A stretch of 64,000 nucleotides of DNA, from positions 2,215,618-2,279,617 of the forward strand of contig JABACO010000008.1 in assembly GCA_013339895.1 (NCBI GenBank), in the 5' to 3' direction. Positions within the stretch are counted from its first letter, which is position 1; every line of letters begins with the position of its first letter. This document shows positions 1-11,059 of the stretch, piece after piece. The stretch is from Ephydatia muelleri. Lineage: Eukaryota > Porifera > Demospongiae > Spongillida > Spongillidae. The notes beneath the pieces were generated by a model. The model saw only the letters and a list, made by a program, of their open reading frames with translations, was not told where the DNA came from and searched no databases. The position numbers and the translations under genes were made by a program.

Positions 1-1390
1 CGCAATGTTTGTTCTCACTAATCAGCCAAACTAATGAACCGTAACTATTGGGGACAAGTGTGCATTACGCAGCAATGATATGGACCGTGTTTCACCATTC
101 AACTCGTTATATATATGTTTTTCTCTGCATACCCGCTCGATTCGAAAGACCGAAAACGCTGCAACTGCGAACCTTTGCCCATAGCATGTAGCGCGGGTGG
201 TTTCCGATTAAATCGCGAGATGTGGGTGGGCACGAGTACGTTAGTACTCCCTATGTAGGATTTGAAGTGTCATAAAATAGCCGACGTATGTGAATAGAGT
301 GGGCGATTATTTGCAACACGCGGTAGAACTGCTGAGGCTTAGAAAACATTGACAGAGATAACATACCCTCGTTCCCACCTTGATCTATAACAAAAAGTGT
401 ATAAGAAAAAAAATATTCGTCGGTTTAAGAGGTTTGTTGCATTATATCTTAATCTGTCTTGATTTGAGTCTAATGTTAGCAATTATGAAAAGGAACTACA
501 GTATAGAGGTTAGGTCCTTACTGCCCAACTGCATGTTTTTTCTGAACGGCAGTATATTTCATACAAATTTGAGCCTAACGAGTAATGACGCTTGACCAGA
601 AACGATTCCTTCCTGCCTAAACAGAAATGAGATTATGACCTTAATTCATAAAAGTGTACTAAACATGTCTGATATAAATGCACTACATGCATAGAAGGAC
701 TGAAGCATAAAATCATACTGACATTTCGTTTATGCTGATTGTGACATGTCAGGGAGTACGTTAGTACTTCCTATGTTGGATTTGACATATCATGATTACG
801 ATTAGCGAAATAGCCTATTCCATTACATGTGCAAGACATATATTACGTGTCTGTAGCATTAAAAGTAACTACAGTAGATCACTTAAACGACCGAATGACA
901 TTCGCTTTACACACGGATGGCAAGTGTACCCTCGGGAGAACATTCAGGAGGATAGATCATTGATTATTGTCGCCGTGTGCTTGCGCTGAATGCAAGAATG
1001 TAAATGTTACGAATATAAATAAAAGCGGTACAGCGATACTGACATGTTATTAGTACGTCGTGGGGGTAAAATGCAGGAATCCACAAAGTGATTGACATTC
1101 CTACTCTTTACCTGAGTGTAGCTGTATAAACTATATGGACGGAGAAATGCTATACATTAGAACTGCATTTATTTACTGCATTTGTCGATGTATTGACACC
1201 TTGAAAAGAGTATACTAGTGATGATGCTATGCAGTTGCATTCATCAACGTGCACCATATTAAGTAGATTTTTAATTCCCCTAAAAACCAAATTACTTTAT
1301 TTTAAAATTACAATTTATGTTGCAACTGCATGTAATATACTATCACTTTTGAGAAGAAAATATCTATTTATCTGTATAAATTTTTCGCAG
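1..1390. other. No gene recognised; contains a dispersed repeat
   Basis: I see no convincing exon here. The open frames are short, AT-rich and lack family motifs. The 5' end of the lipoxygenase that begins at 1391 must lie in this stretch or further upstream, because the first recognised exon starts mid-codon after a splice acceptor. A sequence of about 40 bases occurs twice, at roughly 234-274 and 752-793, built around the palindrome GTACGTTAGTAC. Confidence 0.5.
234..793 (+). repeat. Two direct copies of a ~40-bp motif
   Basis: The copies lie at about 234-274 and 752-793. Both contain GAGTACGTTAGTACT, then a CCTATGT-GGATTTGA block and a CAT ending. They differ at only a few positions. They could be remnants of a short interspersed element or a bidirectional regulatory motif. 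Nothing in the window decides between these. Confidence 0.6.
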
Positions 1391-4222
1391 CTGATCATTT
1401 TTATTACGGAGTTCGCATTGTAACTGGTGCTGAAGCATTTTCTGGGACACCTGATTCTGACATTTATGTGTCATTGGTTGGTAGCAAGGGTTGTACAGGA
1501 AAGCTGCTAATAGTCCAAGGATGGTTCAGTTCCGCTGTCTCTACTCAATCCTATGATGACCTAGTGGTAGAAAGTGATAAGGACCTTGGAGAGCTATTGG
1601 TTGTAATTCTGGGGAATCCTCAAAACTGGATGCTCAGTGCAGGGTCGGCATGGTTTGTGGATTTTGTGGAGTGCATTGATCTGCAGACTAAACGGAAGCA
1701 AGAATTTCCATGTTATCATTGGATCAATGATGGAGATGCTATTAGCTTCACCTCCAAAACAGGTTAGCCGCTTGTATTAAAGAAAATACTCAATAATTAT
1801 ATCTCATATTTGCAGAACTTTTAATAATGACAAAACTATTCCATGTGTAATAGCTTTTATTGCTGCTTTATACAAATGTATCATCATCGCTTTAGGTAGA
1901 ACATATGACAACACTCATTTATTGTTGAAAGTGGATAAGCATCTTCACTAAATGATCAGCTTTTTCCTCAAGACTGATATGCATTGCACAATTTCAGATA
2001 AACGTAATTGGAAGAAAATTTAACTTTGGCTTAGTATGTATTCCTGCTGGGAAACTTGAGAAATTTAAATTTATGCACACTCAGTGTTATGTTCTACTGC
2101 ACTCTTATTCTTAAGGATGAATATTTATTGTGAACTGGCTGAAATTATTGAGTCAGAGCTAGTTTTTTTATAACTTAAAGTCATGATTTGTAATACATCA
2201 ATAATTAAGACAATATTCCCCCCATACAGCAACAATGAAAGATGTTAAGCAAAATCAAATTTTGTGTATTCAGAGAGAAAAACAACTAGAGCAGCGAAAG
2301 ACGAAGTACCAATGGTTGCCCTTTCCTGACCTGGCAATGCCATCAGGAATTGATGATCGTGTTTCCAACCTTCCAAGTGATGAGGAATTTGGAGCAGTGA
2401 GGACATTAGACTTCTTGGAGAATGCTCTAACTGGAAAAGGTACAATGATGCTGAAGGCTAAATTAGCATCAATTGAGGCACTTAGTGATTTTGAAAAGCT
2501 AGCCACAGCACTGGGTATGCCTACATTTGTAACTCATCACCTGGCCCGCTGGACAAGGGATGAAGAATTTGGTCGACAAATTCTTAATGGAGTAAATCCT
2601 GTGATGATCAAGAAATGTGTTACACTGCCCCCAAACTTTCCAGTGACTACTGCAATGGTGCATGAGTCTCTTGTTAGAGGATTAAGCCTCGAAGACGAAA
2701 TGATGGTATGTTATGGCATTGTGAATAGTGCATAATGTTTGCATTTCTAATATATTTGCGTGCAAAAATTGTGTTTTATCACACTTCGCTTCACAAAATA
2801 CAACATGTACATCAAATGGCACATTTCCAACAGTAGAGATTACATACAATGATATAAATGCTACGCAATTTTTTATAATTTTTGTTCAATCTAAACTGGC
2901 AGGCTGGCCATATCTACATCTGTGACTACAAGATACTTGATGGCTTGCCATGCAAGGATGGCTGGTTCTGTGCTGCTCCAATCTGCCTGCTCTACGTAAA
3001 CAAGAAAAAAGATCTCATTCCCATTGCTATACAGCTGAAGCAGAAGCCAGGAAGTGACAACCCCATCTTTTTGCCCACTGATAATTGGGCAGACTGGACC
3101 CTAGCCAAGATGTACTATCAGAGTGCTTGTACCCAAGTAAGGATTTTTCAGCCTACACATTCATGCAGCATTGAATTAATTTGGTCTCTCCCCCTAGTAC
3201 CACCAGATAGCTACTCACTACCTCCCATGTCATGCTGCTACTGAAGTATACGGAATGGGTGTCATGAGGAACCTCCCAGATGCTCATCCCATCTTCAAGC
3301 TCCTCAGGCCTCACTTTAGATACACCATGGCCATCAATACAAAAGGCAGATTAAAGCTGATGAATGATGGTGGCACTGTCGACAGGATATTTGCTATTGG
3401 AGGAGAAGGACGAAGGCAGTTAATGTACAGAGGTGGCATGGCATACAATATACACTGCACTAACATCAAGCGAAGTGTGCAAGAGAGAGGGGTGGATGAT
3501 CCTAACATCCTACCTGGGTACTACTATAGAGATGATGGATTAAAGATCTGGCATGCTATTGAAGACTATGTCACTGACGTACTCAATGAATTCTACAGTA
3601 GTGATGGTGATGTCAAGAATGATCCAGAGCTTCAGAACTTTGCCAGAGACATATACATGAATGGTTTCCCAGGCCACCATGGAATTCAGCAGGGACATGG
3701 ATTCCCAAATGTGATAGAGACCAAGACCCAGCTTGTTGAGCTGTGTACCCTGATTATCTTTAATGCATCAGCCCAGCACGCTGCCGTCAACTTTGGACAG
3801 TATGAAATTTATAGCTTTTCTCCGAATAGTCCAACTGGCTTGCGCCTGCCAGCACCTACTGTCAAGGGAGAGGCTAACTTGAAGACCATTTTGGATGCAC
3901 TTCCTGATTTAGACACTGCTGGATTGGCTATTGCTGTTGCACACATGTTATCTCAGTATAGCCCTGATGAGGTAAATTGACTCACATTTCATTAATAGTT
4001 CAAAATGCTTCTAGATATTTATATACACTTTTCAATTCACAGTGCTTTCTTGGAAGCTTCTATGGTGAAAGGTTTGGGGAGAAGAAGGTACAATGTGCAG
4101 TTACAAAGTTCGTGAAGACTTTAGCTAATATTGAAGACAAAATAAAGGAGAGGAACAAGTCTCTTGATGTCCCCTATGAGTACCTACTACCAAGCAAAGT
4201 TCCAAATACTATTGCTATATAA
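1391..4222 (+). CDS. ALOX5-like: Animal lipoxygenase, 5-lipoxygenase-like (PLAT + catalytic domain)
   Basis: This is a non-heme iron dioxygenase that would peroxidise arachidonate-type fatty acids. I read five exons with phase-consistent AG/GT junctions: 1391-1762, 2230-2705, 2903-3136, 3198-3971 and 4043-4222. Together they give about 678 residues, close to human 5-LOX (about 674), so only the first few residues are missing. Exon 1 is a PLAT/LH2 domain (FPCYHWINDGD). The catalytic domain follows, with RQILNGVNPVMIKKC, APICLLY and NPIFLPTD. The iron ligands are all visible: H-x4-H in YHQIATH (3198-3218), the third His and the Asn in SAQHAAVNFGQ (about 3768-3800), and the C-terminal Ile in PNTIAI just before the stop. 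The residue at the stereo-control (Coffa) position, in RIFAIGGEG, appears to be Ala, which predicts S-type chemistry. No break is seen. The N-terminal exon was not found. Confidence 0.95.
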
Positions 4223-4360
4223 ATGAACTCTGTATAAACAGTTAGAATAGGTGTTTAATTCGTGTAGCACAAGGTTGTGTGTACTTTCAATAATGCACAT
4301 GCATTTGTTTGAATGAACAGTCATTAAAATTAGATGTATAGTGGAAACCACTGCGCCACA
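4223..4360. other. 3' flank of the lipoxygenase gene
   Basis: AT-rich flank after the stop codon, without a clear AATAAA. Nothing else is recognised before the palindrome at 4361. Confidence 0.4.
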
Positions 4361-4526
4361 GCATTTAGTATGCAGAGCTGTGCAGAGTCTGCATATCAAC
4401 CATATGCAGATGAGTATCATTGAAGTGTCCATATGCAGACGTCTGCATATGGACATGTACACTTCAATGATACTCATCCGCATATGGTTGATATGCAGAC
4501 TCTGCACAGCTCTGCATACTAAATGC
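4361..4526. repeat. Long palindrome / fold-back element
   Basis: The left arm 4361-4440 and right arm 4441-4526 are reverse complements meeting exactly at GCAGAC|GTCTGC, with no loop. The arms run about 80 bp. They differ mainly by a 5-6-base indel near the centre and one substitution. The outer ends read GCATTTAGTATGCAG and its complement. No clear target duplication is visible. It is probably a small fold-back MITE. A zero-spacer palindrome of this size is unusual because it tends to be unstable. Confidence 0.9.
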
Positions 4527-7188
4527 ATCGAATTCCTGAATGTTCTGATTTACCCCTACCAACAAAAGTATATGGTCTAAATGGATCAAATTTGTCAATT
4601 AAGAGTATTGTGGGGGCAAAAAATCATTCTATAATCAGCACTCACGTTGGTCACTATGTCCATAGATAATGCAGAGCACAATTAATGAAATGGATACTGT
4701 TAACCTGAAATTCACTAAGCTTGCAGTTTGCCATCAGTTTGCTTGGTTTGCACTGCCAGATTACAAAATGAATGGTGCTGCTGGGTGCATAATTTAATCC
4801 TCTGAGAGCTGTTCCTTATGAACATCGGTACTAGAAAAACGTTTCTGATTACCCAATTCCATATTCATTTCTAGGCATATGGTACTTTGTTCATTTATTT
4901 GTGCAAAGTTTTAAGTTTCTTTTCATTATGATGGATGTTCTAAGATAAAATGATACCAAACAATTTCTGAATTTTCTCATATTCTGGGTTTATATTGTTG
5001 TGGTAGGGTATTTTGTCCCCCTCAAGCCCCCATAAATTTATTCCCCCTGAACATTTTGCACTAGTCTATACTAACCCCAGACATTCTACGTAGTTCAAAT
5101 GATCCCCGGATAATCTACACTATAGGTCAAACTGTCCGTGCCCCCCCCCCCCCCCCCCCCCCCCCCGGGGTGAAATGCTCCCATCAAGAAATGTTTTCTT
5201 TAGTTCAGGCAATGGCGGGGACGTCTTTGGAAGCACTTATATACACCTGTAGGGTTAGTAATGGCACTGTGTTATAGATGTACATGTGCATGCAGTACGG
5301 TAAAATGGCACTAATAGGGAGCGGGTCAAATGCAACATGAGTGGCTCACTTTGACGATGTTATAACACTTTGGCGGGAACAGGCAAAATGAATTACATTA
5401 GGTGAGAGTACACAATTGAACAACGATGAGCAGTCAAATGCAGATTATGACATATGTGATAAAATACACTGAACCCCAGATGAGTGCCCACATATCATCC
5501 TTGAAATGCTCACAGAGAGAAACTACATGTAGTTTCATATGATATTAATAATGCCAGAATATGCCAGATCAAACCTTTTGCAATTGCTAATAAATAAAAA
5601 AGTAAGTGCCTGTGTGACAAAACTGCACGGAAAGTGCATGAGAGAGGTCACCTGTTGAGTCCAGAATGGCTTTTGCTATGCTTTATGCAACAAACCGTTG
5701 TCATTGTGGGTCCAGGTGAAGTGGGAATGGTGTGGACGATAATTTATTAATCCCTAATTTATTTTAATAATGCAAAGCGTCCGTTTCCTTTTTTGTTTAC
5801 TGATGGCAGTACAGTACTGATATTGAAATTGTTATTGAAGTAACAAAATTGTTTTGTATCACTTATTTTCAATTGTCTTAATCTTTGTAATATGAGAAGT
5901 TCAGCTAAATGCCCTTTCTGAAGAAGGGTCACTAGTACAGTGTAAATTATGCACCAATCATATTAATGTATACCAGATGAATCAAGAGCACGTCACTAAG
6001 CCTTTTAAACATTTGTTTTCGACAACGCGGTCAATAATTAATCTGTTTTAATTAATTCATAACCAACCTTTTGATGCATGGAAATTATCAACACGTACTG
6101 TAGTCTTCTATATTATCCTATATTTCAGACAGCGACCTGCATAGTAGGTCTGTCACGAATATTTCGGTCCGGGTCCGGCCGGACCAAAATTAGCAACCGG
6201 AAATGGTCCGGTCGGAACGAAAGGAATTTGGTCACACATGTGGTCCTATATCCAAGTGTGAAGTGTCCATCGTGGTATAAGCTTCACGTGTCTAGCGAAT
6301 CTGAGACAGGAGATGATCTACTTGAGCAAGCGTATGCTACAAAGTTAATGGGAGGTATCCTCAAGGATGTACGTTGAACAAAAAGAGATCCATAAGATGG
6401 AAAGTGGATAAGTTTTTTTATAAAATGGCGAAGTGTGCATGAGAAAGAAGATGAGAGGACGAATGAGTTAGGTAAAAAACTAAATTCCTTGATTTCGTGC
6501 CCCTCGATAGCTACATGTAGCTATTATTAGGACTACGGTACATAGGGTAGGATCGAAGGCCCTTAGGGTTTAGTATAGAGTATTAAAAACACAGCCTGAA
6601 GGCAGTAGCGATCTACACTCGTTTTCACTTTCGTTAGATCCCTGAACAGACCGATAGAAGAGAGCTTGTTCTAACAAATGATCAAGGTAAGCCGAAGTGG
6701 GTTGCATGAGGATTTCCATAGCTGAAGTGCAAACAACGGCGCATTTTGGTAGTTCAGGGCAACTAGTTCGAAACGCATGCGTATCTTGTTGTTAGATGAT
6801 CTTCGAAACGGCAAGTAAACAGTAAAAACTATGGTAGGGTGTTTCATGCATGAGGATTTGTTATTTTGACGAGAAAAGTTATTTTTATATAATTTTTCTT
6901 AGAGTGACTTCAATTTCAATGAGTGTAAATCATCCTTCATATATTATACATTTAGGGACCTTGCACTACTCATGTCCGGTAAAAAAAAAGAAGAAATAAA
7001 AGAAACTTCTTCTATCAAAGGAAAGCGTCTACCAAGGCCCACAATTCCATTGCAAAAAAAAAAAAAAAAACCTATCACTTCACCATGTACAAGACCAGAT
7101 TAACTTCCATTTCTGCCAGTGCACAGCGTGAGGGGAGAGAACCTGATTATCAGTTTTAAGTACTACTAACTTTGAGCAGTCATTAGAA
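4527..7188. other. Gene-poor stretch with homopolymer tracts
   Basis: I see no supported gene. The stretch holds a run of about 26 C at 5141-5166, preceded by several CCCCC blocks, and an A-run near 7054-7070. A GGTCCGG/CCGGACC-rich segment lies at about 6165-6220. One open stretch of 99 codons at 6078-6377 has no recognisable domain. It could be an upstream part of the P-type transposase region but I cannot show that. Confidence 0.4.
5141..5166 (+). repeat. Poly-C tract
   Basis: About 26 consecutive C followed by GGGG. Simple sequence and a likely length-variable or assembly-sensitive site. Confidence 0.9.
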
Positions 7189-7968
7189 GTGTTTAATTTA
7201 AAACATCGTTGCACTGAAATAAAAAACACCTTCAATCTTTGGAGTTGGATACCACATTTTGAATCAGAGAGCTTTTTTCAGGTGGCAAACATTAAATTTA
7301 ACCCACCAGTAGTATACAAGTACCTAACCATTTTCTTTAATTTGGATTGGCAGGTAAGTGTTACAGGTCTCATTGTTCCTGCAGTCGATAATTTTTATGT
7401 TTCACTTCCACAAGTTATTAGTAGTTATAATGATTTTATGAGCATTATTGAGAAACTGCATATAGCATCAGTCTATACAGGGAATCCAGACCAACATCTT
7501 GTAGACACTGTCCAGAAATGACTTTAAAATCCTACATGTAGTATACCAGCATATATTGATAGCATACTGACTGTTCAACATCAGTATTACTTATTGATGT
7601 TTGTCATAACTATAGGAACAATTTGAGAGCAATGTATAGCAATGTAAAACGCAATAAAGTAAGCATAGCAGAGGGCAGTCATGCGAATTACAATTGACTG
7701 AGCGTAATACAATTGAAAGAGAGGTTGAACTTAAGACACTTCAAAGAGCAAGGAAGTGTTTGGATAAGAGACTTCAAACAAGGATTGAAAAAGAGAGAGT
7801 TAAGATGACTGAAGAGGATTGTTGCATCTTTGAAGAACTGGTTGATGATTCTGTAATGTCACTAAAATCTAGTCTGGGGACTTGTAGCTGACGTCAACAA
7901 TTATGTTCTGCGGTTGGCGGGACAACTACTGCTGCACAGCTGGTTTGAATGACTGATCCGTGTCCCGG

Positions 7969-8125
7969 TGTTGCGGTACAGTTTATCCCGGGATATTTTA
8001 TCCACCCAGATAATTCACGCTAGGATATTTTATCCGGCCGGATATTATGTCCTAGTACGTTTTATCCTACCCTGGTATATTTTATCCTACCCTAGGATAA
8101 ACTATCCTAGGATACTTTACCCTAC
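7969..8125 (+). repeat. Left subterminal repeat of the Ginger-like element
   Basis: Several GGATATTTTATCC-like units separated by CCGGCCGG and CCTAGG palindromes. It is related in inverted orientation to 9945-10058. Such arrays could serve as transposase-binding sites (inference). Confidence 0.75.
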
Positions 8126-8251
8126 CCGTATTTACTACACTATATAGAATTTGTTTATATAAATGGACTCTTCTTCACCCATTCTGCGTGATCCCAGATG
8201 TCTAAAACTCTGAGTAGGATTTCATATATACAAGCACAATACCATTATTAC

Positions 8252-9312
8252 CTATACATGTACATGGAGAGTGCCACGTTTTGCATTGTATTGTGCCCTT
8301 TGTCGTTGCTGAGCTCGTTCAATGTTTTTAAGAACCTTCTGATGGTATTTCTCCCGGATTGCTAGTAGATTCCTCCATATCATATGTACACGTGTTCTCG
8401 CCTGTGACATTAGTGGTTGCCTTGCAGCTGAATTCATGATCAATCGCTATACGAGGGTTACAATTGTGCATAATGAAGAAGGGGCTAAACTGTGAAGAAT
8501 CCTGCTTTGCTATGCAATGAGCATACAAGCCTGCATCTATATTTAGCATCTTTAGCCTCTGAAAATTTGATCAAAGCCCTTGTCAGTGTTTGATTAGTGC
8601 GCTCATCCAAAACATTAGTTTGAGGGTGATAGGGACTGCACAATCCCTGTCAGATTAAACAAACAGCTGAAAAGAATAATAAACAATAATGGTTTAAATG
8701 CATGAAACTATTGAAAATTACCTTGAAAGTTGTCCCTTCCCTGATCTGATATGATGATGTCAGGCCAGCCATGACGACAAAACACTGTAAATAAGAAATC
8801 AGCAACACCAACTGCTGTCTTATCTTTAAGTGGAGCACCTTCAGGCCACTTTGAAAAGTAATTTGTTACTGTTACAATATGCTTATTTTTCCTACACGTT
8901 TCAGGTAATGGACCTACAAATATGAGAATGATTGGACATAAAAACTTTCTCTAGAGAGCATTGGTGGTTTATAGGATTAGGCAATGATGGTGTAAAAAAC
9001 AAGGAAACAAGCGTCCAATCAGTAATACAACAATCTTATATGTTGCACACATGCAACATATCCTACAAATGTGCGGATTATTACATTATCTCATATTACT
9101 GATAAGACCCTTGTTTCCTGCCTTTTACACAATCATTGCCTAGGAATCCTATACACCACCAAAGTTCACTTAGAGAATTTTCTTTTTGTTAACTTATTAA
9201 ATATACATACCTATCGTATCAATGCCTATTTGACTCCGTACTTTGCTTGGAACTGGAATGGGGTGAAGTTCAGCTTTCTTCCCTTCAAGTTTTGCACTGA
9301 CCCTATGGCAAT
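8252..9312 (-). pseudogene. Intron-containing integrase/transposase of the Ginger-like element
   Basis: This is a DDE integrase that would cut and join the transposon ends. Exon A (about 9305-9211) holds the end of the zinc-binding part, CHRVSAKLEGKK, and the first catalytic Asp in IGIDTIG before a GTATGT donor. Exon B (8913-8722) follows a TTTGTAG acceptor with YFSKWPEGAPLKDKTAV and the second Asp in IISDQGRDNFQ, ending at GTAATT. Exon C (from about 8675 or 8646 down to about 8252) holds SPYHPQTN, the catalytic Glu in DERTNQTL, FSPFFIMHN and IERAQQRQRAQYNAKRG. Exon C has at least two frame changes, so the copy is inactive. A possible first exon reading MALMVATTAGTKRELR before a GTAAGT donor lies near 9655-9605 (low confidence). 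Confidence 0.8.
8940..9188. repeat. Fold-back element inside the integrase intron
   Basis: The left arm (about 8940-9030) and right arm (about 9095-9188) are imperfect reverse complements. Shared blocks include GGCAATGAT, GGAAACAAG and CAGTAAT. The loop contains a smaller perfect inverted repeat, ATATGTTGCA, near 9038-9062. It nearly fills the intron between exons A and B. It is probably a MITE-type insertion and forms a further nesting layer. Confidence 0.75.
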
Positions 9313-9685
9313 GTAACACCATAAAACTTTACATGGGTATCTAGCAACATATGTGTTAAAAGCTACCAGACATGCATGTTCAATGCACTAAATGTTTGAT
9401 CTTTTTCACACGTACGTCCTCCATTCGTAAGGCATTCTATACAAGTACTCTGTTGCATGTCAATGCAATTTTATTCGGGGTAATAAGTGCATGCTTGTAC
9501 AAGACCATTTTTTTGCACAACTCGATACGCTTAGAAAAACAAAAGCTAGATCTCCGGAGTGGACTCCTTACGTTATTTTGCGACATTCAGTCACTCAGTC
9601 ACTTACCTTAGCTCGCGTTTTGTCCCTGCCGTAGTGGCAACCATCAACGCCATCATGGCGGCATGAATAATATTGGTTCTCTCCT

Positions 9686-9973
9686 TTGCGTTTGCAATCA
9701 CCCGTTCGAAACATATCTCATTCACTGCATCTGTTGCTCTGTAATACAGCAATCGTTAACATAGCAGCTTGCTGGCGTATTCTCCGTTTCTCGTTTGCTG
9801 TAGCTCCAACAGGATACACACATGTCCCGAAGGTCACCACCACCTCTTTATATGCAAGAAGTGAGATAGTCAACCAACACGCTATACCGTTTCTCGTCGA
9901 TATGCGAAGACATTTTCAAGCCGAACAAACAACACGTGTTATGGCGCGAATAAAATATCCTAGGGTAGGTTAA
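9686..9973 (+). other. Unrecognised open frame inside the Ginger-like element
   Basis: A 95-codon open stretch with no domain I recognise. Its 3' end runs into the subterminal TTTTATCC repeats, so it is probably not a gene. It fills the stretch between the integrase remains and the right end of the transposon. Confidence 0.2.
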
Positions 9974-10058
9974 AATATACTATCCGACCGGATAAAAAAA
10001 ACTCGCACATTTTATCCCCCCGGATAAATTATTCGGGAGGATAAAATATGCTGTGACA
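9945..10058 (-). repeat. Right subterminal repeat of the Ginger-like element
   Basis: Inverted counterpart of 7969-8125, with AAAATATCCTAGGGTAGG, CCGACCGGATAAA and GGAGGATAAAATATG blocks, ending in TGACA before the CCGG duplication. Confidence 0.75.
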
Positions 10059-10228
10059 CCGGACCCCTTCGTAATAATAACAATACAATACTATTGGACG
10101 GATCCTTCCAGGCACGACTTCGAAAGACTATTTAAACAGTGATTGTGTGTATCGATGGGTGTGTTGTGTGGGTGTATTCTTGACTGCCATTAAGTTTGAG
10201 TCGAACTAGCAAGACTAGGGTATTACAC

Positions 10229-10244
10229 TGGTAGCAGAGAATGG
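10229..10244 (+). other. Primer-binding site, initiator tRNA-Met type
   Basis: TGGTAGCAGAGAATGG starts one base after the 5' LTR. It matches the complement of the 3' end of animal initiator tRNA-Met at 15 of 16 positions, as I recall that tRNA. It also fixes the LTR boundary. Confidence 0.85.
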
Positions 10245-11020
10245 AGCCTCAACGACATATTAGCCTACCGAGCTGTTTTTCGCACGAGAACTTCATCGAC
10301 TGGTTGGAGCGCTTTGAGATTTGTGCGGCCGCGAACGTATGGCAGGAGGATACGATGGCCTTGAAACTTCCCACACTGCTGAAAGGGGAAGCTCTCGTTG
10401 CATGGTTGGGGATTTCTGCGAAAACAACAACAAACTACCCTGCTACGAACCCTCACGAACGCGTTAAAGCCTACGGAGTTCACAGCTTTCGCTGAATTTC
10501 AATCGCGCAAACTACGCCCTGGCGAGACGTATCTACATCATCTCAAGCGACTCCTGGATACAGCTATGCCGGAACTGGATGAAGATAGCAAGAACAAAAT
10601 ACTGTTCCAGCAATTCCTAGCGGGTGTTCCTGACGAATGCAGTCGCATTTTGCGAGCAAACCCTGATATCACGACCATCGATGCCGCAGTTACGAGAGCC
10701 AAGCTCCTGCTAACCATATCAGTGGAGAAGTCCGCGTTATCGGTTGCTGCAGTCACAGACGCAGCTAAGTGTCCTTCAGAAGTACGAGCCTTGCAAGACA
10801 GCGTCAAGCATCTCACAGAGCAAATGTCAACCTTGATGGAGAAACTTCAAGAACAAACATTTACTGCTACCGTTCAGCCCCCGACTTCTGTTCCAGTCAG
10901 ATGCTAAAATTGTAACCGCCCTGGACACCTATCGCGAAACTGCAGATAGCCAAGACGTCAGCCAGTGTGCTACAGCTGCAATCAACCTGGACATGTAGCA
11001 AGAGATTGTCAGCGTCAGGG
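10241..11020 (+). pseudogene. gag region of the first Gypsy element (fossil)
   Basis: Capsid/nucleocapsid region. The capsid-like part includes a KLPTLLKGEALVAWLG segment. The region ends in two CCHC zinc knuckles near 10900-11020, the second reading CYSCNQPGHVARDC. It is broken and is typical Ty3/Gypsy gag. Confidence 0.85.
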
Positions 11021-11059
11021 AAATGGACTGGGAATGACCACTTCAAGGGCCACAGGTCG

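Larger units (their letters stand above)
7969..10058 (-). mobile_element. Ginger-like DNA transposon encoding a Gypsy-type integrase
   Basis: Inserted in the 5' LTR with a 4-bp CCGG duplication (7965-7968 and 10059-10062). Its termini read TGTTG and, on the other strand, TGTCA, both fitting the TGTNR ends I recall for Ginger elements. The subterminal regions (7969-8125 and 9945-10058) are related imperfect inverted repeats packed with TTTTATCC units. The interior encodes, on the minus strand, an intron-containing integrase with the gypsy-type catalytic motifs. There is no gag, protease or reverse transcriptase and there are no LTRs, so it is a DNA transposon and not a retroelement fragment. 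The coding region is decayed. Assignment to Ginger rests on structure and motifs read by eye. Confidence 0.82.
7852..10227 (+). repeat. 5' LTR of the first Gypsy element, interrupted by a DNA transposon
   Basis: The LTR is made of 7852-7968 and 10063-10227. It aligns along its whole length with the 276-bp 3' LTR at 14389-14664. The 3' copy reads straight through GTGTCCCGGACCCC, whereas this copy has about 2.1 kb inserted at the CCGG. The 3' LTR therefore serves as the empty-site control. Confidence 0.93.

Noticed and set aside
4187-4580. Open frames of 113 and 79 codons across the 4.36-kb palindrome
   Set aside because: They share the same peptide on both strands because of the palindrome, and there is no family match.
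6078-6377. 99-codon frame before the P-type transposase
   Set aside because: No THAP pattern or other domain, and the first part overlaps a GGTCCGG-rich repeat. Not supported as an exon.
8252-8913. Integrase motifs first read as a second, reversed Gypsy copy
   Set aside because: There are introns with good splice sites, TGTNR termini with CCGG duplications and no gag, RT or LTR. A Ginger-like DNA transposon fits better.
10229-10244. Possible tRNA gene (initiator Met)
   Set aside because: Only the 3'-end complement is present, directly after an LTR, so it is a primer-binding site. The same holds for the tRNA-Ser match at 55231-55249.
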